This document shows, in pieces, positions 16,227 to 24,681 of a stretch of 64,000 bases of DNA. How positions within the stretch are numbered: the stretch's first letter is position 1; the number at the start of each line of letters is the position of its first letter. The stretch comes from Chelativorans sp. (GTDB lineage: Bacteria > Pseudomonadota > Alphaproteobacteria > Rhizobiales > Rhizobiaceae). The stretch is taken from positions 1 through 64,000 of the forward strand of contig NZ_JAPSLH010000014.1 of NCBI RefSeq assembly GCF_031180965.1. The letters are read 5' to 3'. Under the pieces are notes generated by a model. It saw only the letters and a program-made list of their open reading frames with translations. It made no database searches and was not told the DNA's origin. The position numbers and the translations under genes are program-made.

Positions 16227-17090
16227 ATGAGAGGGGAAACGGTCTGGGGGGCGTTGAACTTGGCGGCAAATGCATCTTATGGCCAATTGAACTCGCGACG
16301 GATCGATACGGGTGGAATCACCTTGAACGTCCGCGAGGCCGGCAACGGCCCTTTGATGCTGTTCTTTCATGGCATCACCGCCAACTCCGCCGTCTTTGCA
16401 CCCTTGATGACTCGGCTCTCGTATCGCTTCACCACCATAGCGGTTGATCAAAGGGGCCATGGCAAGAGCGGTAAGCCGGAAAGCGGCTACAACGCGGACG
16501 ATTTCGCAAACGACATCGCTGCCCTGATACGCAGTCTCGACAAAGGTCCTGCCATTCTCGTGGGACATTCGCTGGGTGCGAGAAACTCGGTCACGGCTGC
16601 CGCGAAATACCCGGACCTGGTGCGGTCGGTCATAGCAATCGACTTCACGCCATATATCGAGCCTGAAGTGTTCGACGCGTTGGAGGCCCGTGTAAACGCT
16701 GGAGATCAGCTTTTCGAGAATTTACAGGCCGTCGAGGCATATCTGGCCAACCGGTATCCGAACATTCCCGCCGATGCCATCAGAATTCGGGCCGAAAGCG
16801 GATATCAGCCGGTCGATGGCGGGCTGCGTCCACTGGCGTCGCCCACTGCCATGGCTCAAACCGCCAAGGGCCTGCGATCAGACCTGACGCCTGCCTATCG
16901 CGAAGTGAAGAAGCCCGTCCTCATCATCCGCGGTGAACTCAGCAAGTTGGTTTCGGCCGCGGCGCTGGCAAAGACAAGCCGGCTGCGCCCGGACCTGCCT
17001 GTGGTCGTCGTCCCGAACGCTGATCACTACGTCAATGAGGTGTCTCCCGACATCACGCTGAAAGCGATCACGAATTTCATCGATGCCTGA
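16227..17090 (+). CDS. Alpha-(N-acetylaminomethylene)succinic acid (AAMS) hydrolase
   Basis: An alpha/beta-hydrolase of 287 residues from the ATG, or 278 from an in-frame TTG at 16254 preceded by a GGGGGG ribosome-binding-like run. The shorter form brings the catalytic triad to Ser106 (GHSLGA), Asp130 (AIDF) and His258 (NADHY), the numbering I recall for the 278-residue M. loti enzyme, so TTG is probably the true start. The oxyanion-hole HGITANS segment is present. The enzyme hydrolyses the ring-opened product of MHPCO to succinic semialdehyde, acetate, ammonia and CO2, the last step of B6 degradation pathway I. It is the first gene of the lower-pathway operon, 42 bases before MHPCO. Confidence 0.87.
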   Translation: MRGETVWGALNLAANASYGQLNSRRIDTGGITLNVREAGNGPLMLFFHGITANSAVFAPLMTRLSYRFTTIAVDQRGHGKSGKPESGYNADDFANDIAALIRSLDKGPAILVGHSLGARNSVTAAAKYPDLVRSVIAIDFTPYIEPEVFDALEARVNAGDQLFENLQAVEAYLANRYPNIPADAIRIRAESGYQPVDGGLRPLASPTAMAQTAKGLRSDLTPAYREVKKPVLIIRGELSKLVSAAALAKTSRLRPDLPVVVVPNADHYVNEVSPDITLKAITNFIDA

Positions 17091-17132
17091 CGGCCGATCA
17101 CGCCGTCTTCTTGTACGCAATAGGATCTGAAA

Positions 17133-18272
17133 ATGGCCAATGTGAACAAAACATCCGGCAAGTCGCGTCGCGCGGAAGTCGCGGGTGGCGGCTTTGCGGG
17201 TCTGACAGCCGCCATCGCTCTGAGGCAGAACGGTTGGGATGTCAGGTTGCACGAGAAGAGCTCAGAACTGCGGGCATTCGGCGCAGGCATCTACCTCTGG
17301 CACAACGGGCTTCGCGTGCTCGAAGGCATAGGCGCCCTGGACGACGTTCTCCAGGGCTCCCACACGCCTCCAACCTATGAGACCTGGCTGCACAACAAGT
17401 CGATCTCGAAGGAGACGTTCAACGGTCTTCCCTGGCGCATCATGACCCGGAGTCACCTGCACAATGCATTGGTTGCTCGTGCCCGTGCCGTGGGTGTCGA
17501 TATCCGCGTGAATTCGGAGGCCGTTGCCGCCGACCCGGAAGGGCGCCTGACCCTCCAGACTGGAGAGGTTCTCGAAGCCGATTTGATTGTCGGCGCCGAC
17601 GGTGTTGGATCCAAGGTCAGGGATTCCATCGGTTTCGAGCAGGACCGGTGGATTTCCATAGACGGTCTGATCCGACTGATTGTCCCACGCAAGAAGAAGG
17701 AACTTGGCCATGGCGAGTGGGATAACACCATCGACATGTGGAACTTCTGGCCGCGCGTGCAGCGGATTCTCTATTCTCCCTGCAATGAGAACGAGCTCTA
17801 TCTGGGCCTCATGGCCCCGGCCGCGGATCCACGCGGATCGCGGGTCCCGATCGACCTGGAAGTCTGGGTCGAGATGTTCCCCTTTCTGGAGCCGTGCCTG
17901 ATCGAGGCGGCGAAGCTGGAAACTGCCAGATACGATAAGTACGAAACGACCAAGCTGGCTAGCTGGACGAGGGGCAAGGTCGCCCTTGTGGGAGATGCCG
18001 CACATGCAATGTGCCCGGCTCTTGCCCAAGGCGCCGGCTGCGCGATGGTGAACGCTTTCAGCCTGTCGCAAGACTTGGAAACAGGCTCCTCCGTCGAAGA
18101 CGCGTTGGTCGATTGGGAAAAGCGCATTCGCCCGATCACGGATCGCTGCCAGGCCCTGTCTGGCGAATATGCGGCGAACCGTTCGCTCTCGAAGGGAAAC
18201 ATGTTCACGCCGGCAGCCTTGGAGGCTGCTCGTTACGATCCGCTGCGCCGCGTGTTCTCATGGCCCCAGTAG
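17133..18272 (+). CDS. 2-methyl-3-hydroxypyridine-5-carboxylate oxygenase (MHPCO)
   Basis: A 379-residue single-component flavin monooxygenase, the length I recall for M. loti MHPCO. The Rossmann motif is AEVAGGGFAGLTAAIAL (residues 14-30), the DG motif LIVGADGVGSKVR (151-163) and the GD motif ALVGDAAHAMCPALAQGAG (284-302). The residues I recall from the MHPCO active site, Tyr82, Arg181, Arg211, Tyr223 and Tyr270, all fall at the same numbers. The enzyme hydroxylates and cleaves the pyridine ring of MHPC, using NADH and O2, to give AAMS, the substrate of the preceding gene's hydrolase. This is the most diagnostic gene of the B6 island. Confidence 0.95.
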   Translation: MANVNKTSGKSRRAEVAGGGFAGLTAAIALRQNGWDVRLHEKSSELRAFGAGIYLWHNGLRVLEGIGALDDVLQGSHTPPTYETWLHNKSISKETFNGLPWRIMTRSHLHNALVARARAVGVDIRVNSEAVAADPEGRLTLQTGEVLEADLIVGADGVGSKVRDSIGFEQDRWISIDGLIRLIVPRKKKELGHGEWDNTIDMWNFWPRVQRILYSPCNENELYLGLMAPAADPRGSRVPIDLEVWVEMFPFLEPCLIEAAKLETARYDKYETTKLASWTRGKVALVGDAAHAMCPALAQGAGCAMVNAFSLSQDLETGSSVEDALVDWEKRIRPITDRCQALSGEYAANRSLSKGNMFTPAALEAARYDPLRRVFSWPQ

Positions 18273-18338
18273 CGTCGGTCAGCCGCTCAACAAATGAATT
18301 GGCGCGCGCGGGAGCTGCGCTCTGCCTAGGAGATGAGA

Positions 18339-18947
18339 ATGGACTATTCGGCTGAAGTTGAAAAACACTATGAGGTGCGCGGCTGGTATTCGACCGTTCA
18401 TGAAATCCGGCATGACGGCGGACAACCTGGCGATACCCTCGTCAAGGCGGCGGTGGGCGTCGTCATACGCAATCCTTTTGCTGGCAAATTCGTCGCCGAT
18501 TTGTCCCCTCTCATAGATCCCAGTCCGGCCATCGGTCATGCGCTCGGCCAGCGAGTCGTGGCCCTGCTCGGCAACAGGCCGGTCGAAAGCTATGGCAAGG
18601 GCGGTATCGCCGGCACAGCCGGTGAGCAGGAGCATGTCGTCGCCTGCATCACCACCGCGTTTGGAAACCCACTGCGGGAACAGGTAGGTGGCGGGAAGGC
18701 CTGGATCTCGTCGGCCAGCAAAGTGGCCGCCGCCGGCGCATCCATCGACATACCGCTCGCCCACAAGGATGAGCTCTACATCCGTTCCCACTATGACGCC
18801 GTCACCTTCTCCGTACCGGATAGCCCGCGCCCGAATGAGCTTTTGATCTGCGTCGCCGCCGCAACCGGCCCGCGCGTGCATCAGCGCGTCGGCGGCAAAT
18901 CCGTCGCTGACCTAAGGCCGCCATCTAGTTCGATCGGAACCTATTAA
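18339..18947 (+). CDS. DUF1185-type 'amino acid synthesis' family protein
   Basis: A 202-residue soluble protein. ATG 18339 was chosen because AGGAG ends six bases before it, whereas the track start at 18333 abuts that site. Conserved-looking blocks are YEVRGWYSTVHEIRHDGGQP, VVIRNPFAGKFVADLSPLID, GKGGIAGTAGEQEHVVACIT and RSHYDAVTFSVPDSPRPNEL. I associate these with the Pfam amino-acid-synthesis family (former DUF1185), which is often found beside amidohydrolase or heterocycle-degrading genes. No catalytic role is established to my knowledge. Its position inside the lower-pathway operon suggests a function in B6 catabolism, perhaps with the unstable ring-cleavage product or a lactam or amide intermediate (inference). 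Confidence 0.75.
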   Translation: MDYSAEVEKHYEVRGWYSTVHEIRHDGGQPGDTLVKAAVGVVIRNPFAGKFVADLSPLIDPSPAIGHALGQRVVALLGNRPVESYGKGGIAGTAGEQEHVVACITTAFGNPLREQVGGGKAWISSASKVAAAGASIDIPLAHKDELYIRSHYDAVTFSVPDSPRPNELLICVAAATGPRVHQRVGGKSVADLRPPSSSIGTY

Positions 18948-18959
18948 AGGACCAATTCC

Positions 18960-19418
18960 ATGCCTCTGAACATCAAGGACCTCAAGATTACATCCGCTGA
19001 TTTCCAGCCGCTCGGGAAAATGCGGGATGAGCATGCCGGCGACAAGGGCAACGTCCTGCCCAAGCTGACGATAAGCGGCGTCCCGGCGGGTGCAAAAGAA
19101 CTCGCGGTTATTTGCCATGACCCCGACGCGCCCTTGCCCAACGGCTTCACGCATTGGGTCGTCTACGGCATCGATCCGTCGACGACCGATCTTTCTGACG
19201 CGCAGGAGAAGTTTCGCGTGGGACCCAATGGCGTCGGCGACAAGCAGTACTACGGGCCTCAGCCGCCGGCCGGCCACGGAGTGCATCACTATTATTTCTG
19301 GGTCTACGCCCTGGACACAAAGGTCGAGGGAACGCCTACCCGCGAGGAATTCCTCCAGAAATATGCCGGAAACATCATCGAGCAGAACCGGATTGTCGGC
19401 ACTTACGAGAACAAATGA
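18960..19418 (+). CDS. YbhB/YbcL-type PEBP (Raf-kinase-inhibitor-like) protein
   Basis: A 152-residue phosphatidylethanolamine-binding-protein family member without a signal peptide. The family's ligand-pocket blocks are present: LAVICHDPDAPLPNGFTHWV (the DPDAP motif), VVYGIDPSTTDL, GPQPPAGHGVHHYYFWVYAL and TREEFLQKYAGNIIEQNRIV. It lies 12 bases after the DUF1185-type gene and before the HMPDC decarboxylase gene, in the B6 lower operon. Bacterial members have no settled physiological role; a PEBP protein in a catabolic operon might bind an anionic aromatic intermediate, but this is speculation. Confidence 0.85.
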   Translation: MPLNIKDLKITSADFQPLGKMRDEHAGDKGNVLPKLTISGVPAGAKELAVICHDPDAPLPNGFTHWVVYGIDPSTTDLSDAQEKFRVGPNGVGDKQYYGPQPPAGHGVHHYYFWVYALDTKVEGTPTREEFLQKYAGNIIEQNRIVGTYENK

Positions 19419-19490
19419 AAGCAGCGGCCGCAGCGATCAATAACAAGAACAAGAACGAACGTGCTCGCTGTGCAATGGGAGAATTCGAGA

Positions 19491-20213
19491 GTGACAAACA
19501 GCAACTCCGCTCGCCAGACGATCTTCGAGGAGCTGGTGACAGCGACGAAGATCCTGCTAAACGAGGGCATCCTCGATACGTTCGGGCACATCAGTGCCCG
19601 TGACCCCGAGGATCCCCAGAGCTTCTATCTGGCGCAGAAGCTTGCTCCGAGCCTGATCACGGCCGATGACATCCTGCGTTTCAACCTCGATGGTGAGACG
19701 ACGGACAATCGGCCGGCCTACCTGGAACGCTATATTCACAGCGAGATCTACAAGGCACGGCCGGACGTTCATTGCGTTCTGCACAGCCATTCTCCGGCCG
19801 TCCTGCCCTATTGTTTCACCGATCAGCCGCTGCGGCCCGTGACCCATATGGGCGCGTTTCTGGGCGAACGGGTTCCCGTGTACGAAATACGCGACAAGCA
19901 CGGTGATGAGACCGACCTCTTCGGCGGTGGCCGCGATGTCTGCCGGGATATCGCCGAAAGCCTGGGCGATCAGGCCGTTGTTCTCATGGCGCGCCATGGC
20001 GTCGTGAATGTCGGGAAGTCGATCCGGGAAGTGGTCTTTCGCGCCTTCTACACGGAACAGAACGCTGCGGCGCAGACGGTTGGCCTGCAGATCGGCAACA
20101 TCAAGTATTTGTCGCCGGGCGAGATCAAGACCGCAGGCAAGCTCGTCGGCGCCCAGATCGATCGGGGATGGGATCACTGGTCGCAACGCCTCAAGGAGGC
20201 AGGGTTGGCCTAG
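19491..20213 (+). CDS. 3-hydroxy-2-methylpyridine-4,5-dicarboxylate 4-decarboxylase (HMPDdc)
   Basis: A class II aldolase/adducin-fold protein of 240 residues from the GTG at 19491, which has GGGAGA eight bases upstream; the track start at 19461 is also a GTG but lacks one. Metal ligands lie in [13 protein letters not shown] (His98, His100) and MARHGVV (His169), with [11 protein letters not shown] holding the family's acidic residue. The fold is shared with fuculose-phosphate aldolase, so a generic annotation would be aldolase. The placement next to the 4-pyridoxate and FHMPC dehydrogenases matches M. loti mlr6791-6793, where the product decarboxylates HMPDC to MHPC. It is probably Mn-dependent, as in M. 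loti. Confidence 0.87.
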   Translation: MTNSNSARQTIFEELVTATKILLNEGILDTFGHISARDPEDPQSFYLAQKLAPSLITADDILRFNLDGETTDNRPAYLERYIHSEIYKARPDVHCVLHSHSPAVLPYCFTDQPLRPVTHMGAFLGERVPVYEIRDKHGDETDLFGGGRDVCRDIAESLGDQAVVLMARHGVVNVGKSIREVVFRAFYTEQNAAAQTVGLQIGNIKYLSPGEIKTAGKLVGAQIDRGWDHWSQRLKEAGLA

Positions 20214-20288
20214 GGCCGAAGGACCATGAGAGACGCCGGAGAACGCCGGTTCGGCGCGAGGCGTTGGAGGAAGGCGGCCAAGCGTAAC

Positions 20289-21914
20289 ATGCAGCACGCG
20301 GAAAGCTACGACTACATCATCGTTGGGGCCGGATCGGCCGGCTGCGTGCTCGCCAACCGGCTGAGCGCGGATCCCAGATGTTCGGTGCTGCTGCTCGAGG
20401 CCGGCGGCTGGGACCGTGACCCCATGATCCATATTCCGCTCGGATGGGGCAAGATTCTGACCGAGCGTCGCCACGACTGGATGTATTTCTGCGAGCCTGA
20501 AGACAATGTCGGCGGACGCAGGGTCGAGTGCGCGCGCGGCAAGGTCATCGGCGGATCATCCTCGACCAACGCCATGGCCTATGTGCGGGGCAATCGCGGC
20601 GACTACGACCGCTGGGCAGCAAGCGGGCTCAGCGACTGGTCGTATGAGAAGGTCCTGCCCTATTTCCGCAAGCAGGAAAGCTGGGAGGGGGGCGAAAGCC
20701 ACTATCGCGGCGGCTCCGGACCACTCAACACCCAGTTCTGCCGCTACAAGGACACGCTGATCGACGCCTTTGCGCAGGCCAGCGAGCAGGCGGGCTATCC
20801 GCAGACAAAGGACTACAACGGCGAGCAGCAGGAAGGCTTTGGGCGCCTGCAGATGACGATCTCGAAAGGCCGTCGGTGCTCAACCGCGTCCGCCTATCTG
20901 CGGCCGGTCCTGAAGCGGTCGAACCTGACCGTCCTGACGGGAGCGATGGCGACGAAGATCGTTATGGAGGGCACGCGCGCCACCGGCATCACGATGTGCC
21001 ATCGCGGCGCCGAACGCACGGTTCTCGCCCGCAGGGAAGTTCTGCTCGCAGGCGGCGTGATCAACACGCCGCAACTCCTGATGCTCTCCGGCATAGGCGC
21101 GCCGGAGGAGCTTGCGGCCCATGGCATTCAGACGCGAGTCAATCTGCCGGCCGTCGGCAAGAACCTGCAGGATCACGTCTCGGTCATCCTCATGTACCGG
21201 CGCCGGAGTCCCGGCCCCTTCCTGCGCAAGATGCGTGCGGATCGGATCGCGTTCGATTTCCTGAAGACCTACCTTACCGGAACGGGGTTTTCGGCAGACG
21301 TCCCCGGCGGCGTGGTGGCATTCCTGAAAAGCGGGCCTGAGCGGCCGTTGCCGGATGTGCAGCTTCTCTTCACGGCTGCTCCGCTCGCTGCCTGGCCTTA
21401 TTTCAAGCCCTTCAAGGAGCCCTTCCCGGATGGCTTTGCGACCCGGGTGGTGGCGACACAGCCCGAAAGCCGGGGGGCGGTGAAGCTCGCCTCGGCCGAT
21501 CCTGCCGCCGCACCGCTGATCCATCAGAACTTCCTCGCCTCGCCCAAAGATTGGGAATCACTGCGGGCCGGCTTTCGGGTGGCAAGGGATCTCGCGGCCC
21601 AGCCCGCCATGCAGCCCTTCATCCAGGCGGAATTCTTTCCTGGCACAAAATGCCAGAGCGATGACGAGATCGACGAGCATATCCGCCAGACCTCCATCAC
21701 CGTGCATCATCCGGCAGGGACCTGCCGGATGGGGGCGGACGCGGCCTCGGTCGTCGACCCGGAGCTGCGCGTTCGCGGCGTTGGCGGCCTCAGAGTGGTT
21801 GACGCCTCCGTCATGCCCGACCTGGTCTGCGGAAACATAAACGCGGCAGTCATCATGATTGCCGAGAAAGCCGCCGACCTCATCGCCACATCAAAAGCAA
21901 GCGGGGCAGCGTGA
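20289..21914 (+). CDS. 4-pyridoxate dehydrogenase (GMC family)
   Basis: A GMC oxidoreductase of 541 residues from the ATG at 20289; the track start at 20226 adds an Arg-rich leader and GGAGGAAGG lies just upstream of the chosen start. Motifs: [56 protein letters not shown] and [11 protein letters not shown], with [18 protein letters not shown] at the second active-site position. In M. loti the membrane-associated, FAD-dependent enzyme from the syntenic gene mlr6792 oxidises the 5-hydroxymethyl of 4-pyridoxic acid to FHMPC and passes electrons to the respiratory chain. Synteny, not motif, separates it from choline dehydrogenase-like enzymes. It overlaps the next gene's start region. Confidence 0.85.
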   Translation: MQHAESYDYIIVGAGSAGCVLANRLSADPRCSVLLLEAGGWDRDPMIHIPLGWGKILTERRHDWMYFCEPEDNVGGRRVECARGKVIGGSSSTNAMAYVRGNRGDYDRWAASGLSDWSYEKVLPYFRKQESWEGGESHYRGGSGPLNTQFCRYKDTLIDAFAQASEQAGYPQTKDYNGEQQEGFGRLQMTISKGRRCSTASAYLRPVLKRSNLTVLTGAMATKIVMEGTRATGITMCHRGAERTVLARREVLLAGGVINTPQLLMLSGIGAPEELAAHGIQTRVNLPAVGKNLQDHVSVILMYRRRSPGPFLRKMRADRIAFDFLKTYLTGTGFSADVPGGVVAFLKSGPERPLPDVQLLFTAAPLAAWPYFKPFKEPFPDGFATRVVATQPESRGAVKLASADPAAAPLIHQNFLASPKDWESLRAGFRVARDLAAQPAMQPFIQAEFFPGTKCQSDDEIDEHIRQTSITVHHPAGTCRMGADAASVVDPELRVRGVGGLRVVDASVMPDLVCGNINAAVIMIAEKAADLIATSKASGAA

Positions 21915-22843
21915 TGATCCAGCGCATCGCCATTATCGGTCTGGGTACCATGGGGCCGGGCATGGCCGCCAGGCTCGCCAGAGGTGGCCTCCAGGTTACC
22001 GCCTGCGATGTCGCCCCGGCGGCCATCGAGCGCGCGAAAACGATGTTGAGCGCGGCAGAGACCGTTCTCGACGCGTTGGGGATCGCCACACCGGCAACGG
22101 GTGCAGGAACGGTGCGCTTCACCGGCGATATCGCCGAGGCGGTTGCCGGCGCCGACCTCGTCATCGAGAACGTTCCGGAAAACCTTTCGATCAAGGCCGA
22201 TGTCTATCGCGCGATCGACGGCCTGATCGCGGCGGACACGATCGTTGCATCGGACACCTCGGGCATTCCGATCACGCAGCTGCAGGCGCACATCTCAAAT
22301 CCTGCACGGATGGTCGGCATGCACTGGTCGAACCCGCCGCACATCATCCCGATGATCGAGGTCATCGGCGGCGAACAAACCGCTCCGGAGACGGTGCAGA
22401 CCATTCGTGACCTCATTCGCTCGCTCGGTCTCCTGCCGGTCGTGGTGAAAAAGGACGTTCCGGGCTTCGTCGAGAACCGGGTGCTCTATGCGCTGCTTCG
22501 CGAGGTGGTCGACCTCGTCGAGCGCGGCGTGATCGAGCCTGAGGACATCGACACCTGTGTGTCCTGGGGCATCGGCTACAAGCTCGCCGTCGTCGGGCCG
22601 ATGGCGCTGCTCGATATGGCCGGGCTCGACATCTACAACTCGGTTTCCTCGTTCCTCAATGCGGACCTTTCCGACCGCAAGGATGTCGCGCCTATGATTG
22701 GCCGGAAGATCGCGGCCGGCACGCTTGGGATCAAGTCGGGCGAAGGGATCTACGCCTACACGCCCGAGCGCATCGCCGAACTCCAGCGCGAACGCGCGCG
22801 CAAGCTGGTCGCCATCCGGCGCATCCTTGAGGGACGTGACTGA
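21914..22843 (+). CDS. FHMPC 5-dehydrogenase (3-hydroxyacyl-CoA-dehydrogenase-like)
   Basis: A 309-residue NAD-dependent dehydrogenase. It has a Rossmann motif IAIIGLGTMGPGMAARLA, IENVPENLSIKADVYR, VASDTSGIPIT, the catalytic GMHWSNPPHIIPMIEVI block and KDVPGFVENRVLYALLREVV. With the ATG at 21914 the catalytic His is residue 137, the number I recall for the M. loti enzyme; the track used a GTG one codon earlier. The fold resembles 3-hydroxyacyl-CoA dehydrogenase, but synteny with mlr6793 points to 5-formyl-3-hydroxy-2-methylpyridine-4-carboxylate 5-dehydrogenase, which produces HMPDC. It directly overlaps the 4-pyridoxate dehydrogenase stop codon. Confidence 0.88.
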   Translation: MIQRIAIIGLGTMGPGMAARLARGGLQVTACDVAPAAIERAKTMLSAAETVLDALGIATPATGAGTVRFTGDIAEAVAGADLVIENVPENLSIKADVYRAIDGLIAADTIVASDTSGIPITQLQAHISNPARMVGMHWSNPPHIIPMIEVIGGEQTAPETVQTIRDLIRSLGLLPVVVKKDVPGFVENRVLYALLREVVDLVERGVIEPEDIDTCVSWGIGYKLAVVGPMALLDMAGLDIYNSVSSFLNADLSDRKDVAPMIGRKIAAGTLGIKSGEGIYAYTPERIAELQRERARKLVAIRRILEGRD

Positions 22844-22847
22844 CGCC

Positions 22848-23399
22848 ATGGCGATCGAAGGCGAGCCTCTGAAGCAGACAGCACGGGAAACTGCCCCGTC
22901 GCGTTTGACCGGGTGGGCGATGAACTCGCTGCACACTTTGCTCGGCCTGACCCTGCTGTTCGTTGTTGGCGTCAACGTGGTGAATGCCGTCAGCCGCTAC
23001 CTGTTCGGCATCTCGCCAGTAGGGGCCGACGAGCTGATGGTCTACGTGGTGATCTGGGCAGTCATGATTGCCGCCATCCTCTCGTTGATCCTGCGGTCCC
23101 ACATCAACGTCAACCTGCTGCCTTTGTACACCAAGGGGCGGGTGCGCCACCTGCTTCACGTCATCCATGATGGCGCGGCGATCCTCGCCTGCGGATACGC
23201 GACCTACGCGTCCTGGCTCTTCATCGGCCGAATCGCGAAACTGGGTGTCACGAGCATGGGGCTCGGTCTGCCGATGACCGTCCCGCACGCGGCGCTGCTG
23301 ATTGGCTTTGCAGGGCTCACTGCGGTGGGAGCCCTAATGCTGGCGCGCGATCTTATGGCGCTGATCCGCAATGCGCCGGATGCGGAGGCGGAGCAGTGA
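22848..23399 (+). CDS. TRAP transporter small permease (DctQ-like), B6 operon
   Basis: A 183-residue membrane subunit starting at ATG 22848, four bases after the FHMPC dehydrogenase stop; the earlier track start lies inside that gene. Four hydrophobic segments are seen, with VNAVSRYLFGISPVGADELM (the DctQ RY-W.EE-type motif in a divergent form) and LSLILRSHINVNLLP. The tight spacing puts it in the lower-pathway operon. It would partner the DctM and DctP proteins encoded next. Confidence 0.88.
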   Translation: MAIEGEPLKQTARETAPSRLTGWAMNSLHTLLGLTLLFVVGVNVVNAVSRYLFGISPVGADELMVYVVIWAVMIAAILSLILRSHINVNLLPLYTKGRVRHLLHVIHDGAAILACGYATYASWLFIGRIAKLGVTSMGLGLPMTVPHAALLIGFAGLTAVGALMLARDLMALIRNAPDAEAEQ

Positions 23400-24667
23400 T
23401 TGCGTCCCTCGCCCTCCTCCCGCTGCTTCTCCTCGCAGTTGGAACGCCGGTTTTCATCGTGTTCCTGACGGCGGCCGCGGTGACGATGATGTTCGTCACG
23501 CCTCTGCCGCCCGTAACCCTGCAGCAGGTCCTCTTTGGCGGCCTCGACAATTACGCGCTGCTGGCAATTCCCTTCTTCGTGTTCGCCGGCGAATTGATGA
23601 GCACAAGCGGCATCGCGCATCGATTGATCAACTGGACGATGGCAATGGTCGGCCGCGTGCCGGGCAGCCTGGGGGTCGCCACCGTCGGCGCCTCGACCGC
23701 GATCGGTGCGATCAGCGGATCGAGCGTGGCAGCGGTCGCAGCACTCGGCAAGACGCTTTACCCGAAGCTGGTGGCCTCGGGCTACGGCAAGGAGCGGGCT
23801 GGCGGGCTGCTTGCTTCTGCCGGAGCGATCGACATCGTCATTCCGCCCAGCATCGCCATGATCCTCTACGGCTTGGCGGCGGAGCAATCCATTCCGAGGC
23901 TCTTCATGGCCGGGGTGCTTCCCGGCGTTTTGATGGCCGCGATGATGGCAGGGTTCGTGGTCCTCGTTGCGGTGCGGCGCGGCATCCCGAGCGAAGGCCG
24001 CTTCGAACCCAGCCTCGCCTTGCGAGCGACAAAAGAGGCGTTCTGGGCGCTGCTGATGCCGATTTTCGTGCTTGGCGGCATCTATTTCGGCATGTTCTCT
24101 CCGACGGAGGCGGGCGGGTTCGCCTGCGTCTACGCGATTCTGATAGCGCTGTTTGTTTACCGGACGATGACAGTTCTCCAGGTCATCAAAGCGGCCGGCA
24201 ATGCGGCGATCCTCTCGGGCCAGATCCTGATCATCGTGGCGGCCGCCAGCGTCATTACCTGGATGTTGACGACGCAAGGCGTGCCTCAGGCGATCACCGC
24301 GGGCATCAATGCAATGCAGCTCGACGCGCTGACCTTCCTGCTTGCCGTTAACGTCGTCCTGCTGGTGATCGGCTGCTTCCTCGACCCGACCTCCGCCATC
24401 CTTGTCTTCGCGCCGCTGCTGGTTCCGATTGCGATTTCGCTCGGGATCGATCCGATACACTTCGGCATCGTCATGACGGTAAACCTGGCCATCGGCATGT
24501 TCACACCACCCTTCGGCCTGAACATCTTCGTGGCGCAGTCCGTCACGGGCCTTCCGGCTCACTCGCTCTACCGCGGCGTAGCGCCCTTTGTCCTGGTGCT
24601 CGTGCTGGCGCTGCTCATCATCACCTACGTCCCGGCGTTGTCGCTCACGCTTGGTTCGCAACTCTAG
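23396..24667 (+). CDS. TRAP transporter large permease (DctM-like), B6 operon
   Basis: A 423-residue polytopic membrane protein. It starts at a GTG overlapping the DctQ stop codon by four bases. Family blocks are AIPFFVFAGELMSTSGIAHR, STAIGAISGSSVAAVAALGK, ASAGAIDIVIPPSIAMILYG and VMTVNLAIGMFTPPFGLNIF. It is the transport subunit of a sodium-coupled TRAP system. Placed between B6-degradation enzymes and its own binding-protein gene, its substrate is likely a carboxylated pathway compound (see findings). Confidence 0.92.
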   Translation: MIASLALLPLLLLAVGTPVFIVFLTAAAVTMMFVTPLPPVTLQQVLFGGLDNYALLAIPFFVFAGELMSTSGIAHRLINWTMAMVGRVPGSLGVATVGASTAIGAISGSSVAAVAALGKTLYPKLVASGYGKERAGGLLASAGAIDIVIPPSIAMILYGLAAEQSIPRLFMAGVLPGVLMAAMMAGFVVLVAVRRGIPSEGRFEPSLALRATKEAFWALLMPIFVLGGIYFGMFSPTEAGGFACVYAILIALFVYRTMTVLQVIKAAGNAAILSGQILIIVAAASVITWMLTTQGVPQAITAGINAMQLDALTFLLAVNVVLLVIGCFLDPTSAILVFAPLLVPIAISLGIDPIHFGIVMTVNLAIGMFTPPFGLNIFVAQSVTGLPAHSLYRGVAPFVLVLVLALLIITYVPALSLTLGSQL

Positions 24668-24681
24668 AAAAGGGGAACCCG

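Noticed and set aside
21914-22843. Annotation as 3-hydroxybutyryl-CoA or carnitine dehydrogenase
   Set aside because: Fold is the same, but the operon context and the active-site His position fit FHMPC dehydrogenase.
23204-24661. Long minus-strand ORF of 485 residues
   Set aside because: It is antisense to the DctQ/DctM genes and its translation is Arg/His/Asp/Gln-rich without hydrophobic core, typical of a shadow frame in GC-rich DNA.
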